A stretch of 54,356 nucleotides of DNA from an uncultured Pseudomonadota bacterium (lineage in GTDB: Bacteria; Pseudomonadota; Gammaproteobacteria; Burkholderiales; CAIKXV01). The notes beneath the pieces are model-generated. The model ran no database searches, was not told the origin of the DNA, and saw nothing but the letters and a program-made list of their open reading frames with translations. Position numbers and translations under genes: made by a program. The stretch covers positions 1 through 54,356 of the forward strand of contig CAIKXV010000008.1 of NCBI GenBank assembly GCA_903831455.1. The letters are read 5' to 3'. This document shows positions 8,894 through 17,792 of the stretch, one piece after another (positions within the stretch are counted from its first letter, which is position 1; each line of letters opens with the position of its first letter).

Positions 8894-10645
8894 ATGCTGC
8901 CCCCCGACCCCCTGCAACGCGAAGACGTGCGCGACGGCATGCGCGTCCTCTGGGACGCACCGATCCCGATGGACGATGGCGTGGTGCTGCGCGCCGACGT
9001 GTTCATGCCGACCGAAGCGGGCCGCTATCCGGTCATCCTGTCCATGGGGCCGTACGGCAAGGGGCTGGCCTTCCAGGACGGCAACAAGGCCGCCTGGGAT
9101 CGGCTGGTCAAGGCCCACCCCGAGGTGGAGCAGGGTTCCTCCTGCCTCTACCAGACCTGGGAACTGGTCGACCCGGAGAAATGGGTACCCGACGGGTATG
9201 CGGTGGTCCGCGTCGACAGCCGCGGCACCGGTCGCTCGCCCGGATTCGTCGATCCGTGGTCGCCGCGCGAGACGCGGGACTTCCACGACTGCATCGAGTG
9301 GGCGGGCGTGCAGCCCTGGAGCAGCGGCAAGGTGGGGCTGAACGGCATCTCGTACTACGCGATGAACGCGTGGCAGGTGGCATGCCTGAAACCGCCCCAC
9401 CTGACCGCCATGTGCACCTGGGAGGGTTCGTCGGACTACTACCGCGAGGCCACGCGGCACGGGGGCCTCTTCTCCCGCTTCCTCACCAACTGGTTCCCTC
9501 GAGCGGTGCACCGCTCGCAGCACGGACTGGGCGAACGTGGCTTTCGCAGCCGCGTGACCGGTGACTGGGTCTGTGGCCCGGAGACCCTGGACGAGGCGAC
9601 GCTCGCCAGCCTTCGCATCGATTTCGAGCGCTGGATCCTCGAGCACCCGCTCGACGACGAGGCCCACCGCGCGCGCAGCCCCGACCTCGCGCAGGTCGAG
9701 GTGCCGTTCCTCACGGCTGCGAACTGGGGCGGACAGGGACTGCACACCCGCGGCAACTTCGAGGCCTGGGCTCGAGCCTCCTCGCGCCAGAAGTGGCTCG
9801 AGGCACACGGCGGCGCCCACTGGGAGAGCTTCTACACCGCGCGCGGCGAGCGCCTGCAGAAGCGCTTCTTCGGGCATTTCCTCAAGGGCGAGGATACCGG
9901 CTGGGATCGGCAGCCTCCGGTGCAGCTGCAGGTGCGCCATGTCGACCGCTTCGTCGAGCGCGACGAGCAGGAGTGGCCGCTCGCGCGCACCCGCTGGACG
10001 CGCTACTACCCCGACCCGCTGACCCTGACGCTCGCCACCGAGCCGCCCGCGGGGAACGCCACGCTCGGCTATGACACCCAGGGCGAGGGCCTGCTGTTCA
10101 GCACCCCGCCGCTGGCCGAACCGATGGAGATCACCGGCCCGGTGGCCGCACGCCTGAGACTGTCGTCCGACACCCCGGACGCCGACGTCTTCCTGGTGCT
10201 GCGCGTGTTCGCGCCCGACGGCGCGGAGGTCACGTTCCAGGGCTCCAACGATCCCCGCACGCCGGTGGGCCTGGGCTGGCTGCGCGCCTCTCAGCGCAAG
10301 ACCGACCCCTCGCGCTCGCTGCCCTGGCGCCCCTGGCACACGCATGACGAAGTGCAGCCCCTCACGCCCGGGGTGCCGGTCGACCTGGATGTCGAGATCT
10401 GGCCCACCTGCATCGTCATCCCGGCCGGCTACCGCCTCGCGCTTGCCGTGCGTGGCCGCGACTACGTGCATCCGGGGCCGGCGCTCAGCATTCCGGGCGT
10501 GCACTACACGCTCACCGGCGTCGGTCCGTTCCTGCACGACCACCCGCAGGATCGACCGATGTCGGTCTTCGGCGGGCGAAACACCCTGCACTTCGCCCCC
10601 GATGCCCCCCCCCATGTACTGCTGCCGGTCATCCCGGCCAACTGA
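8894..10645 (+). CDS. CocE/NonD-family serine hydrolase (X-Pro dipeptidyl-peptidase S15-like)
   Basis: A 583-residue hydrolase with two parts: an alpha/beta hydrolase domain with VRVDSRGTGRSPG and the elbow GISYYA (Ser153), and a C-terminal jelly-roll domain beginning near the PADVFLVL-like segment, typical of cocaine esterase and X-Pro peptidases. Family members cleave esters, amides or beta-lactams. The elbow has GISYY rather than the usual GxSxxG, a mild departure that still keeps the serine. No signal peptide. The start at 8894 has only a weak GAAGAG upstream. A Bug receptor follows after 20 bases, so co-expression is likely. Confidence 0.87.
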   Translation: MLPPDPLQREDVRDGMRVLWDAPIPMDDGVVLRADVFMPTEAGRYPVILSMGPYGKGLAFQDGNKAAWDRLVKAHPEVEQGSSCLYQTWELVDPEKWVPDGYAVVRVDSRGTGRSPGFVDPWSPRETRDFHDCIEWAGVQPWSSGKVGLNGISYYAMNAWQVACLKPPHLTAMCTWEGSSDYYREATRHGGLFSRFLTNWFPRAVHRSQHGLGERGFRSRVTGDWVCGPETLDEATLASLRIDFERWILEHPLDDEAHRARSPDLAQVEVPFLTAANWGGQGLHTRGNFEAWARASSRQKWLEAHGGAHWESFYTARGERLQKRFFGHFLKGEDTGWDRQPPVQLQVRHVDRFVERDEQEWPLARTRWTRYYPDPLTLTLATEPPAGNATLGYDTQGEGLLFSTPPLAEPMEITGPVAARLRLSSDTPDADVFLVLRVFAPDGAEVTFQGSNDPRTPVGLGWLRASQRKTDPSRSLPWRPWHTHDEVQPLTPGVPVDLDVEIWPTCIVIPAGYRLALAVRGRDYVHPGPALSIPGVHYTLTGVGPFLHDHPQDRPMSVFGGRNTLHFAPDAPPHVLLPVIPAN

Positions 10646-10665
10646 CCGAACCGGAGGACCGCACG

Positions 10666-11715
10666 ATGGTCATCTCACCCCTTGCCCCGACACCGACTCG
10701 CCGCCCCACCCCTGCTGGACCCGCCTCACCGCTCGCACGGCGGACGGTCGGCGTCGCGGCAGGCGGCGGGCGCCTGCTCGCGGCCGCGATGCTCGCGGCC
10801 ATCGTCGCCCCGGTGGCTGCACAGACCTGGCCCGCGCGCCCGGTCCGCGTGATCGTGCCCTTCCCGCCGGGCAGCGCGCCCGACACCATCATGCGCGTGG
10901 TCACGCAGCCGATGGCCCAGGCCGCGGGGCAGCCCTTCGTGATGGACAACCGGCCGGGGGCCAACGGCAACATCGGCGTCGAGGTCGCCGCGCGCGCGAC
11001 GCCGGACGGCTACACGCTGGTCAGCGCGAACAACACCACCTTCGCCGGCAACGCGAGCCTCTACCGCAAGCTGCCCTTCGACATCGAGCGCGACTTCGCG
11101 CCGGTGGCCCGGTTCATCACCACCGGCCTGGTGCTGGTGGTCCGCAACGACCTTCCGGCGAAGGACGTGCGCGAGTTCGTCGCCCTGGCCAGGGCGCGGC
11201 CGGGCAAGCTCACCGCGGCGCAGGCCTCGGCCGGCATGCGGGTGTCGATCGGCATGATGCGCTCGCTCGCAAGTGCCGAACTGCTCGAGGTGGCCTACAA
11301 GGGTACGCCGCAGGCGGTGGCCGACCTGATGGGGGGGCAGATCGACAGCACCTTCACCGACTTCGCGGCCGGTCTCTCGCTGATCCGCGCGGGCAAGATG
11401 CGCGCGCTGGGCGTGACCACCGCCCGACGCAGCGCGGCGCTGCCCGACGTGCCGTCGATCGGCGAGGCGATTCCCGGCTACGACCTCACCGTCTGGGCTG
11501 GACTCGCGGCACCGGCCGCAGTGCCGCGGCCAGTGATCGACCGCCTGTGGGAACTCGCCTCGCGCTCGCTGGCCCTGCCCGAAGTGCGCAAGGCCCTGGG
11601 CGAGATGAGCTTCGCGACCGAGCCGCTCGATCCGACCCAGTTCCGCGACTACATCCGCAGCGAGACCCGCCGCTGGGCGAAGATGGTGAAGGACGCGGGG
11701 ATCGAGCCGGAGTGA
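10666..11715 (+). CDS. Bug/TctC-family solute receptor
   Basis: A 349-residue periplasmic receptor. The N-terminus is long: about 35 polar residues precede the hydrophobic LLAAAMLAAIVAPVAAQ core, so a later start is possible, but GGAGG sits correctly ahead of 10666. Signatures are PVRVIVPFPPGSAPDTIM, DNRPGANGNIG, ATPDGYTL and EVAYKGTPQAVADLMGGQI. It starts 20 bases after the CocE-type hydrolase stop and is followed by a bicupin gene 105 bases on. Confidence 0.92.
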   Translation: MVISPLAPTPTRRPTPAGPASPLARRTVGVAAGGGRLLAAAMLAAIVAPVAAQTWPARPVRVIVPFPPGSAPDTIMRVVTQPMAQAAGQPFVMDNRPGANGNIGVEVAARATPDGYTLVSANNTTFAGNASLYRKLPFDIERDFAPVARFITTGLVLVVRNDLPAKDVREFVALARARPGKLTAAQASAGMRVSIGMMRSLASAELLEVAYKGTPQAVADLMGGQIDSTFTDFAAGLSLIRAGKMRALGVTTARRSAALPDVPSIGEAIPGYDLTVWAGLAAPAAVPRPVIDRLWELASRSLALPEVRKALGEMSFATEPLDPTQFRDYIRSETRRWAKMVKDAGIEPE

Positions 11716-11820
11716 TGGCGGCGGATGATCCGATCACCCTCGAGCGCCGATCGTTTGCGCGTTCGCCGGGTCTGAGGTAGCGTGCCCACGGCGTCCCTGT
11801 GCATCGACGAGGAGTCCCTG

Positions 11821-12657
11821 ATGCAGGTCATCCCGATCGAAACCCGCTCGCTCACCACCAGCGCCACCCAGCTGCGGCAGGGCGTGATCAAGGCCTACCG
11901 ACTGGTCGAAGGCGAGCCCGGCAGTCCCGGCAACTTCGCGCTCAGGCTGGTGAACATCGCGGGTGATTTCCTCTCGCCGCGACACCGTCACAATTTCGAC
12001 CAGTTCCGCATCCAGCTGGAGGGCACCTACGACTACGGGCCCGACGGCAAGTTCACGCCAGGATCGGTCGGCTACTTTCCCGAAGGCGTCCATTACGGCC
12101 CGCAGACCTCCAGCGGAGACACCTGGAACCTGCTGCTGCAGTTCGCCGGAGCCAGTGGCTCCGGCTATACGTCGGAGGCCGAGGGCAACCGTGCGGCCGA
12201 CGAACTGAAGCGGACCGGTCGTTTCGAGGGGGGCGTCTACACCTGGCGCCGCGAGGATGGCACCAAGGTCAACCAGGACGCCTACGAGGCGGTCTGGGAG
12301 CATGTGCACAAGCGCCCGCTCGAATACCCGAAGCCGCGCTACGAGCGCCCGGTATTCATGCGGGCAGACCGCTTCGACTGGGTGGCCATCCCCGGGCTTC
12401 CGGGCGTCGAGCACAAGCCGGTCGGTGTATTCACCGAGCGCGAATCGCGGATCGTCCTCTACCGCATGGCGGCCGGAGCAAGGCTCCCCCTCGAGGGCCC
12501 CGCCCTCTATTTCGTGCTCGATGGGCACGGCAGCGCAGGCAGCCAGCCGGTGGGGCGACACACCACCTGCTACCTGAAGGCAGGTGAAGCCGACTCGCTG
12601 ACCGCTGGCGATACCCTCGAGCTGGTGATGCTTGGGCTGCCACGGCTGGAGGCGTGA
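11821..12657 (+). CDS. Cupin-fold protein (two cupin-like halves)
   Basis: A 278-residue cytoplasmic protein with a clear cupin metal-binding segment, RHRHNFDQFRIQLEGTYDYG (His55 and His57), and another histidine at 91 in PEGVHYGP. The second half (about residues 190-270) has a further jelly-roll pattern with FVLDGHGSAG but lacks a full metal motif. Cupins include dioxygenases and isomerases; which activity applies here cannot be told. The ATG at 11821 has GAGGAG upstream and was chosen over a GTG 39 bases earlier. Its stop overlaps the next receptor start by one base. Confidence 0.75.
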   Translation: MQVIPIETRSLTTSATQLRQGVIKAYRLVEGEPGSPGNFALRLVNIAGDFLSPRHRHNFDQFRIQLEGTYDYGPDGKFTPGSVGYFPEGVHYGPQTSSGDTWNLLLQFAGASGSGYTSEAEGNRAADELKRTGRFEGGVYTWRREDGTKVNQDAYEAVWEHVHKRPLEYPKPRYERPVFMRADRFDWVAIPGLPGVEHKPVGVFTERESRIVLYRMAAGARLPLEGPALYFVLDGHGSAGSQPVGRHTTCYLKAGEADSLTAGDTLELVMLGLPRLEA

Positions 12658-13658
12658 TGCGCACGCGGCGCAGGCTGCTCGCGCGCCTGGCAGGGTCGGT
12701 CGCACTCGGCTTTCCGGCCGCAGGCTCCATCGCGCAGACCGCGCAGGGTGCCTTTCCGGCTCGCCCGGTTCGCGTGCTGACCTCGGGCGTGGTGGGGGGA
12801 CTCACCGACAGCACCGCGCGAATCGCGGCCGAGCGGCTTGCCAGCTCCACGGAGAGTCGGGGCCAGCCCTTCGTGATCGACAACCGGCCGGGAGCCGGGG
12901 GCGTCATCAGCATGCTGGGGCTGCTGAAGTCGGTCGCCGATGGCTACACGGTGAAGTTCGCCGATGCGGGCGCCACGTCGATCGCCCCTGCGCTGCATTC
13001 GAAGCCGCCCTACCAGACGCTGCGTGACTTCACCCCGCTCTGCCTCGTAGGCACCACCCCGCTGTTCTTCGCGGTCAGCAGTTCGCTCAATGTGTCGACC
13101 TTCGAGGACTTCGTCACGCTGCTGCGATCGCGGCCGGGCAGCGTGTCCTACGGTTCATCCGGAGTCGGCAGCATCCATCACCTGGCTACCGAGACGATCG
13201 CGCAGCAGCTCGGCCTGTCGATGGTGCACGTGGCCTACAAGGGCAGTAGCCAGTCCACGCCCGCGCTGGTCGCCGGCGAGATCCAGGCCCTGTTCGGCAC
13301 GATCGCCCAGCTCGCTCCGCACGCGCGCACCGGTCGGGTGCGTCTGCTGGCCGTCGCAAGCCCGGAGCGCACGCCCCAGGCGCGGGACGTGCCGAGTTTC
13401 GTGGAACTCGGCTGGAAGGGCTTCGTGTTCGTACCCACGGTCGGCGTGCTCGCGCCCGCCGGACTGCCGCGCCCGCTGGTCGACTGGTGGGGGGCTGCGC
13501 TGCAGAAAGCCCTTCGCCATCCGGAATCGATCGCCCGCTACGAGCGGATCGGCATCGACGTGGTCGCCTCCAGCCCGGCGCAGTACCGCCAGTGGCTGGA
13601 GGCCGACCTTGCAACGTATGCGAAGGCGGTCAGGCTCTCGGGAGCGAAGGTCGATTGA
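12657..13658 (+). CDS. Bug/TctC-family solute receptor with twin-arginine-like N-terminus
   Basis: A 333-residue receptor whose ATG shares its A with the bicupin stop (TGATG), indicating translational coupling; GGAGG lies inside the cupin gene end. The N-terminus MRTRRRLLARLAG is arginine-rich and could be read as a Tat-like or plain Sec signal. The first-lobe loop is unusual, VRVLTSGVVGGLTDSTAR, lacking the VVPxxPGG consensus. DNRPGAGGVI and MVHVAYKGSSQSTPAL are standard. Ligand unknown, but coupling suggests it delivers the substrate of the cupin protein (inference). Confidence 0.9.
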   Translation: MRTRRRLLARLAGSVALGFPAAGSIAQTAQGAFPARPVRVLTSGVVGGLTDSTARIAAERLASSTESRGQPFVIDNRPGAGGVISMLGLLKSVADGYTVKFADAGATSIAPALHSKPPYQTLRDFTPLCLVGTTPLFFAVSSSLNVSTFEDFVTLLRSRPGSVSYGSSGVGSIHHLATETIAQQLGLSMVHVAYKGSSQSTPALVAGEIQALFGTIAQLAPHARTGRVRLLAVASPERTPQARDVPSFVELGWKGFVFVPTVGVLAPAGLPRPLVDWWGAALQKALRHPESIARYERIGIDVVASSPAQYRQWLEADLATYAKAVRLSGAKVD

Positions 13659-13782
13659 CATGCGCCAGCCGCCTGACATGCCCGGGCATGCGTCCTGCTT
13701 GTCCTCGCTGCGGGCGATCTTCGCCGTGCCTTCACCCTCCGACATCGCGAGTGCCGTTGCCAGCGCAGAGCAGGAGCCGACC

Positions 13783-14826
13783 ATGAACGTCCCCAGACGC
13801 CTTCGCAGCACGTCCATGCGCACCCGCGGAGCGGGCCCAGGTCTCGCCGCAGCGGCCGTGCCCGCCACAGCGATCGTTTGCATGGCCGGGGCGTTCGCGC
13901 CGGCTGCCACCGCACAGTCGGCAGAGCCCTACCCGTCGCGGGTGGTGCGCCTGATCGTGCCGCGCGCGCCCGGTGGGCTGGTCGATGTCGTCGCGCGCGT
14001 CTATGCGCAGAACCTGGCCGAGCGACTCGGGCAGTCGGTGGTCGTCGACAACCGGCCCGGCGCTGGCGGCACCCTCGCCGGGGAGGCGGCAATGCGCGCC
14101 ACCCCGGATGGCCATACCCTGTTCGTCGCCACGCAGGACAGCCAGGTGCTCACGCCGCTGCTGCGTGCACGCCCGCCGTACGACGCGCTGCGCGACTTCA
14201 CGCAGATCTCGCTGCTGTTCACCACGCCCCTCTATCTCTTCGTGCATCCGTCGATACCCGCGCAGAACGTGAGGGAACTCGTGGCACTCGCCCGCGCGCG
14301 ACCCGGCAAGCTCACCTATGCATCGCTGGGCGTGGGCTCCACCCAGCATCTGGCGGCCGAGCTGTTCAAGAGCCGGCTTGGACTCGACATCGTGCACATC
14401 CCGTACAAGTCCACCTCGCAGGCGCTGGTCGAGCAGCAGACCGGACAGGTCGATCTGAACTTCACGGGCGGCACCAGCCATTTCCCGTTCGTCGCGACCG
14501 GCAAGCTGCGGGTGCTCGCCTCCACCGGACTCAAGCGCAGCCAGTTGCATCCCGGCGTACCGACGCTCGACGAGTCGGGCGTGCCGGGATTCGACATGGA
14601 GCCCTGGTACGGCCTGTCCGGACCCGCGCGGCTGCCGGCGGCGATCATCGCACGGCTCAACCGCGAGACCACCGCAATCCTGCAAATGCCCTCGGTCCGC
14701 GACCGTTTCGCCGCCGACGGGCTGGAGCCTCGTCCCACCACGCCGCCACAATTCGACGCGCGCATCCGCGCCGACCTTCCGCTGTGGTCGAAGACCATGC
14801 GCGAAGCCGGCTTCAAACCCGAGTAG
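13783..14826 (+). CDS. Bug/TctC-family solute receptor
   Basis: A 347-residue periplasmic receptor with a signal peptide ending APAATAQSAE. Signatures: VVRLIVPRAPGGLVDVVAR, DNRPGAGGTLAGE, ATPDGHTLF and IVHIPYKSTSQALVEQ. It is the second of two receptors in a row, 124 bases after the previous one, and the start at 13783 follows CAGGAG. The next gene is convergent, with a strong hairpin between them that should end this transcript. Confidence 0.92.
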   Translation: MNVPRRLRSTSMRTRGAGPGLAAAAVPATAIVCMAGAFAPAATAQSAEPYPSRVVRLIVPRAPGGLVDVVARVYAQNLAERLGQSVVVDNRPGAGGTLAGEAAMRATPDGHTLFVATQDSQVLTPLLRARPPYDALRDFTQISLLFTTPLYLFVHPSIPAQNVRELVALARARPGKLTYASLGVGSTQHLAAELFKSRLGLDIVHIPYKSTSQALVEQQTGQVDLNFTGGTSHFPFVATGKLRVLASTGLKRSQLHPGVPTLDESGVPGFDMEPWYGLSGPARLPAAIIARLNRETTAILQMPSVRDRFAADGLEPRPTTPPQFDARIRADLPLWSKTMREAGFKPE

Positions 14827-14947
14827 CGCTCATCCTGCACGAGCCGTGGCGTGAACCCCGTCGGCTCGGGCGAAGGGGCGGGAGGCCCCGCTCTGGCGTG
14901 AGACCCACCGCAGCAGCCGCCACGGCCGGCGCATGGAGGCGCGGTCA

Positions 14948-14988
14948 TCCGGTCGCGCCTGGCGGGTCACCCGATCCGCGCGACCGGA
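14948..14988. terminator. Bidirectional terminator-like hairpin between convergent genes
   Basis: An 11-bp perfect inverted repeat, TCCGGTCGCGC at 14948-14958 and GCGCGACCGGA at 14978-14988, encloses a smaller CGGGT/ACCCG hairpin. It lies between the Bug receptor stop (14826) and the glutathione transferase stop (14997), and no T-tract follows. Placement between convergent stops supports a terminator role. Confidence 0.5.
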
Positions 14989-14996
14989 CGCGCGCC

Positions 14997-15623
14997 TCAG
15001 GCGAGCCCGACCATCACCCGCTCGCGAAACGCAGCCCGCTCGCGCAACCGCCGGTACCAGTCCTCCAGCGCCGGCAACGAATCGCGCGCGATGCCCTCGA
15101 ACGCGTACCAGCGGTAGGCATAGATGCCCAGGGGGATATCGGCGACGCCGAACGCGTCGCCGGCCACCCAGGCCGAGCGCTGCAGATGCCGGTCGAGCAT
15201 CGCCAGGTGGCGCTGGGTCGCCTCGCGCGATCGTTCGATCGCCGCCGCATCGCGCTCCTGGGGGCCCTGGCGGACCAGCCCGTGGAAGATCGGGGTGAAA
15301 GCGACGTTCAGGCTGTTGGTCTGCCAGTCCATCCACTGGTCGGCGATCGCCGCCTCGCGCGCCTGCTGCGGCCAGAACCCGGCCGGCCCTCGGGTACGCG
15401 CAAGGTAGCGCAGGATCGCGTTCGACTCCCACAGCACGAAGCCGTCCTCCTCGACCAGGGTAGGCACGAGCCCGTTGGGATTCAGTGCGAGGTACGGGGC
15501 CTCGCGGTTGCCGCCGAACTCGCGCCCCATGTCGATGCGCTCGAAGACGAGGCCCAGTTCGTCACAGCACCACAGCACCTTCTGGACGTTCGACGAGTTC
15601 TTCCGACCGTAGATTCTCAGCAT
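14997..15623 (-). CDS. Glutathione S-transferase family protein
   Basis: A 208-residue cytoplasmic protein with an N-terminal thioredoxin-like GSH-binding domain and a helical C-terminal domain. Visible marks are RKNSSNVQKVLWCCDELGL at the active site, NPNGLVPTLVE with the cis-proline, and ESNAILRYLA, which contacts the gamma-glutamyl group. The C-terminal WVAGDAFGVADIPLG motif is the GST N-capping box. The start at 15623 has GGAGGGGG. The catalytic residue is probably one of the serines near the N-terminus (SSN). It conjugates or isomerises a substrate with glutathione; which one is unknown. Confidence 0.92.
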   Translation of the reverse strand: MLRIYGRKNSSNVQKVLWCCDELGLVFERIDMGREFGGNREAPYLALNPNGLVPTLVEEDGFVLWESNAILRYLARTRGPAGFWPQQAREAAIADQWMDWQTNSLNVAFTPIFHGLVRQGPQERDAAAIERSREATQRHLAMLDRHLQRSAWVAGDAFGVADIPLGIYAYRWYAFEGIARDSLPALEDWYRRLRERAAFRERVMVGLA

Positions 15624-15662
15624 CGCACCCCCTCCGCCCGAACGACCCTGCGATCGCCCGCT

Positions 15663-16670
15663 TCAACCGTTGACGGCCCTGATCAGCGCCAGGGCTGCCT
15701 CGCGCTCGGCTGCCGTGGAACCCACGTTGATCAGCAGCTCGTCGATGCCGGCGGCGAAGAACGCCTCCGCGCGCTCGCCACAGCGCTTCAGGCTGCCCGC
15801 GACGGCAAACGCCTCCACGGCCTCGTCGGGCACCCGCCTGGCGGCGCCATCCAGATCGCGTCTCGACACGCAGTCGATGATCGCCGCCTGGTCGATGGCC
15901 AACCCCGAGAGCGCGAGGTTCTCGGCCATCAGCTTGTTGCGCAGCAAGTAGGCCAGCTTGCGGCGTACCCCTTCGAAGGACTCCGGAGCATCGGTGCCGA
16001 AGTAGGCGAACGCCGCGCGGGGCCGGGCCGCCACCGCCGCGGCCGACGTACCGGCCGCGAGTGCCGCCGCTTCGTAGGCCTGGACGCAGCGCGCCGCGAA
16101 CCCGGGGAAGAAACCTGCCGACAACTGCAGCCCGGCCCCGGTGCTCCCTGCCCGCCCGGCCAGCGAGGGCTGCAGCGCGGTGACGAACAGCGGTACCGGC
16201 GCGGGCAACGCGACGGTAAGCTTCGCGCCCTCCAGGCGAAACGTGACGCCCTGCAGGTGCACGGGCTCGCGGGCGAACAATCGCTCCAGTGCGGCGACGA
16301 AATCGCACACCGCGACCTCCGCATCGCGCGTGGCGATGCCCGACTGCGAGAGATCGAGCTGATTGCCGATGCCCACCGAGGCGGCCACCCGGCCCGGCAC
16401 CCCCTCGGCCAGGGTTGCCAGCGCCATCGCCGTGGTCGTGGGGTGCGCGATGAAGGGCGAGAGGTTGGACGGGACGACCCGGATCGAGCGCGTGGCCCCG
16501 GCAATGACACCGGCGAGCGTCAACGCGTCGCGCCCGCCCAGATGCTGCGTCATCCACACGCTGGAGGCACCCGCAGCCTCGGCTGCCGCCGCGATCGAGC
16601 GCGCCTCCTCGAGTGTCTCGAACCCCTCGAAACGGATGCCGATGCGACCCCGCCGGGCGGCCTGGCTCAT
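15663..16670 (-). CDS. LLM-class flavin oxidoreductase, downstream member of tandem pair
   Basis: A 335-residue luciferase-like TIM-barrel protein. Residues include VWMTQHLGGRDALTLAG near position 40, PSNLSPFIAHPTTTAMALAT and GRVAASVGIGNQ, resembling F420- or FMN-dependent methylene-tetrahydromethanopterin-reductase-like members. Its ATG overlaps the stop of the upstream paralogue in a 4-base ATGA, and AGGAGAGG precedes it, so the two are co-translated. The pair aligns along its length and is probably an old tandem duplication; the two chains could form a heterodimer as luxA and luxB do (inference). Confidence 0.88.
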   Translation of the reverse strand: MSQAARRGRIGIRFEGFETLEEARSIAAAAEAAGASSVWMTQHLGGRDALTLAGVIAGATRSIRVVPSNLSPFIAHPTTTAMALATLAEGVPGRVAASVGIGNQLDLSQSGIATRDAEVAVCDFVAALERLFAREPVHLQGVTFRLEGAKLTVALPAPVPLFVTALQPSLAGRAGSTGAGLQLSAGFFPGFAARCVQAYEAAALAAGTSAAAVAARPRAAFAYFGTDAPESFEGVRRKLAYLLRNKLMAENLALSGLAIDQAAIIDCVSRRDLDGAARRVPDEAVEAFAVAGSLKRCGERAEAFFAAGIDELLINVGSTAAEREAALALIRAVNG

Positions 16671-17668
16671 GCCCCTCTCCTTCCGCCGGTCACATCGGCT
16701 ATCACCTCCAGCGCCAAGTGGCGCTGTCGCTGCGTACCGGTCACCTCGATGATGGGCTCGTCCATTCCGGCCGCGAGGTAGGCGGCGAGCTGATCGCGAC
16801 ATTCGCCGGGCGTGCCGGCCACCGCGAAGCGGGTCGCTGCCGCCTCGGGCAGGTAGTTCAACGCCGCCTCGGGGTCGTGCCGCGCATAGCACGCCATGAT
16901 CGCCGCGTGATCGATCGCAAGGTCGGGGGCGGAGGCAATGTTGGTCGCGTGGCCACGGCTGCGGAACAGGAAGGCGAGCTTGCGCAGCATCTCCGCGCGC
17001 GCGACCGCGCCATCCTCGGCGATGGACATCAGGATGAAGCCGGCCTTGCGCACCGAGCCGGGCGCGCGTGCGCCCTGCGCCATGCCTTCGTCGACGTGGG
17101 CGAGCATCGAGCGACACGAGGCCAGCGTCAGCGCACCCGAGAGCAGTATCCCGTCCCCGACTTCGCCGGCGAGTCGAAGCACCTGCGGTCCGGTGGAGGC
17201 TACGTAGAGGGGACAGCCCTGCCCGAACGCCATCTTCGCGCCGCGCAACCGGTAGATCTCCGCATCGGCCTGTACCGGCGCGCCCGCCCACAGGGCACGC
17301 AGGTCGCGCACGTACTCGCGCATCACGCGCACCGGCTTGACGGCTTCGACGCCGGACTCCGACAGGTTCAGCAGGTTGCCCACCGACACCGCCAGCGCCA
17401 CTCGGGGGCCTGCGTACTCGGCGAGCGTGGCCATCGACATCGCGACCGGAAGCGGCGGCCACAGATAGGGGCTGATGGCGGTCGGGACCAGACGGATGTC
17501 GCGGGTGACCGATACCGCAGCCGTCGCCCAGACCATGGCTTCCCGAAATCCCATGTGCTGGGCGAACCAGAGGCTGTCGGCACCCGCCGCCTCCGCCCCG
17601 CGTGCCACCTCCAGCATCTCGGCCGTGGAGCTGAAGCCGTCGAAATAGACTCCGAGAGTGGGTGCCAC
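16667..17668 (-). CDS. LLM-class flavin oxidoreductase, upstream member of tandem pair
   Basis: A 333-residue luciferase-like oxidoreductase paralogous to the next gene. Shared elements are SLWFAQHMGFREA near residue 33, VPTAISPYLWPP, MATLAEYAGPRVALAVSVGN and a C-terminal AGMDEPIIEV. A GTG start at 17668 is chosen because GGAGG lies 5 bases upstream; the longer in-frame extension has no family similarity. It is divergent from the M16 peptidase gene, with 124 bases between the two starts. Substrate unknown. Confidence 0.87.
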   Translation of the reverse strand: MAPTLGVYFDGFSSTAEMLEVARGAEAAGADSLWFAQHMGFREAMVWATAAVSVTRDIRLVPTAISPYLWPPLPVAMSMATLAEYAGPRVALAVSVGNLLNLSESGVEAVKPVRVMREYVRDLRALWAGAPVQADAEIYRLRGAKMAFGQGCPLYVASTGPQVLRLAGEVGDGILLSGALTLASCRSMLAHVDEGMAQGARAPGSVRKAGFILMSIAEDGAVARAEMLRKLAFLFRSRGHATNIASAPDLAIDHAAIMACYARHDPEAALNYLPEAAATRFAVAGTPGECRDQLAAYLAAGMDEPIIEVTGTQRQRHLALEVIADVTGGRRGA

Positions 17669-17792
17669 GATATCCTCCTGCGCGTGCGCATGCCTGGGCC
17701 GCCCCAAGATAGCACAGCGCGACACCCCGCCCGGCGGACCCAACGCGGGGCGCGATCCTGCGTCGGCCCCGGCCCCGTGCCATCATCGGCCC

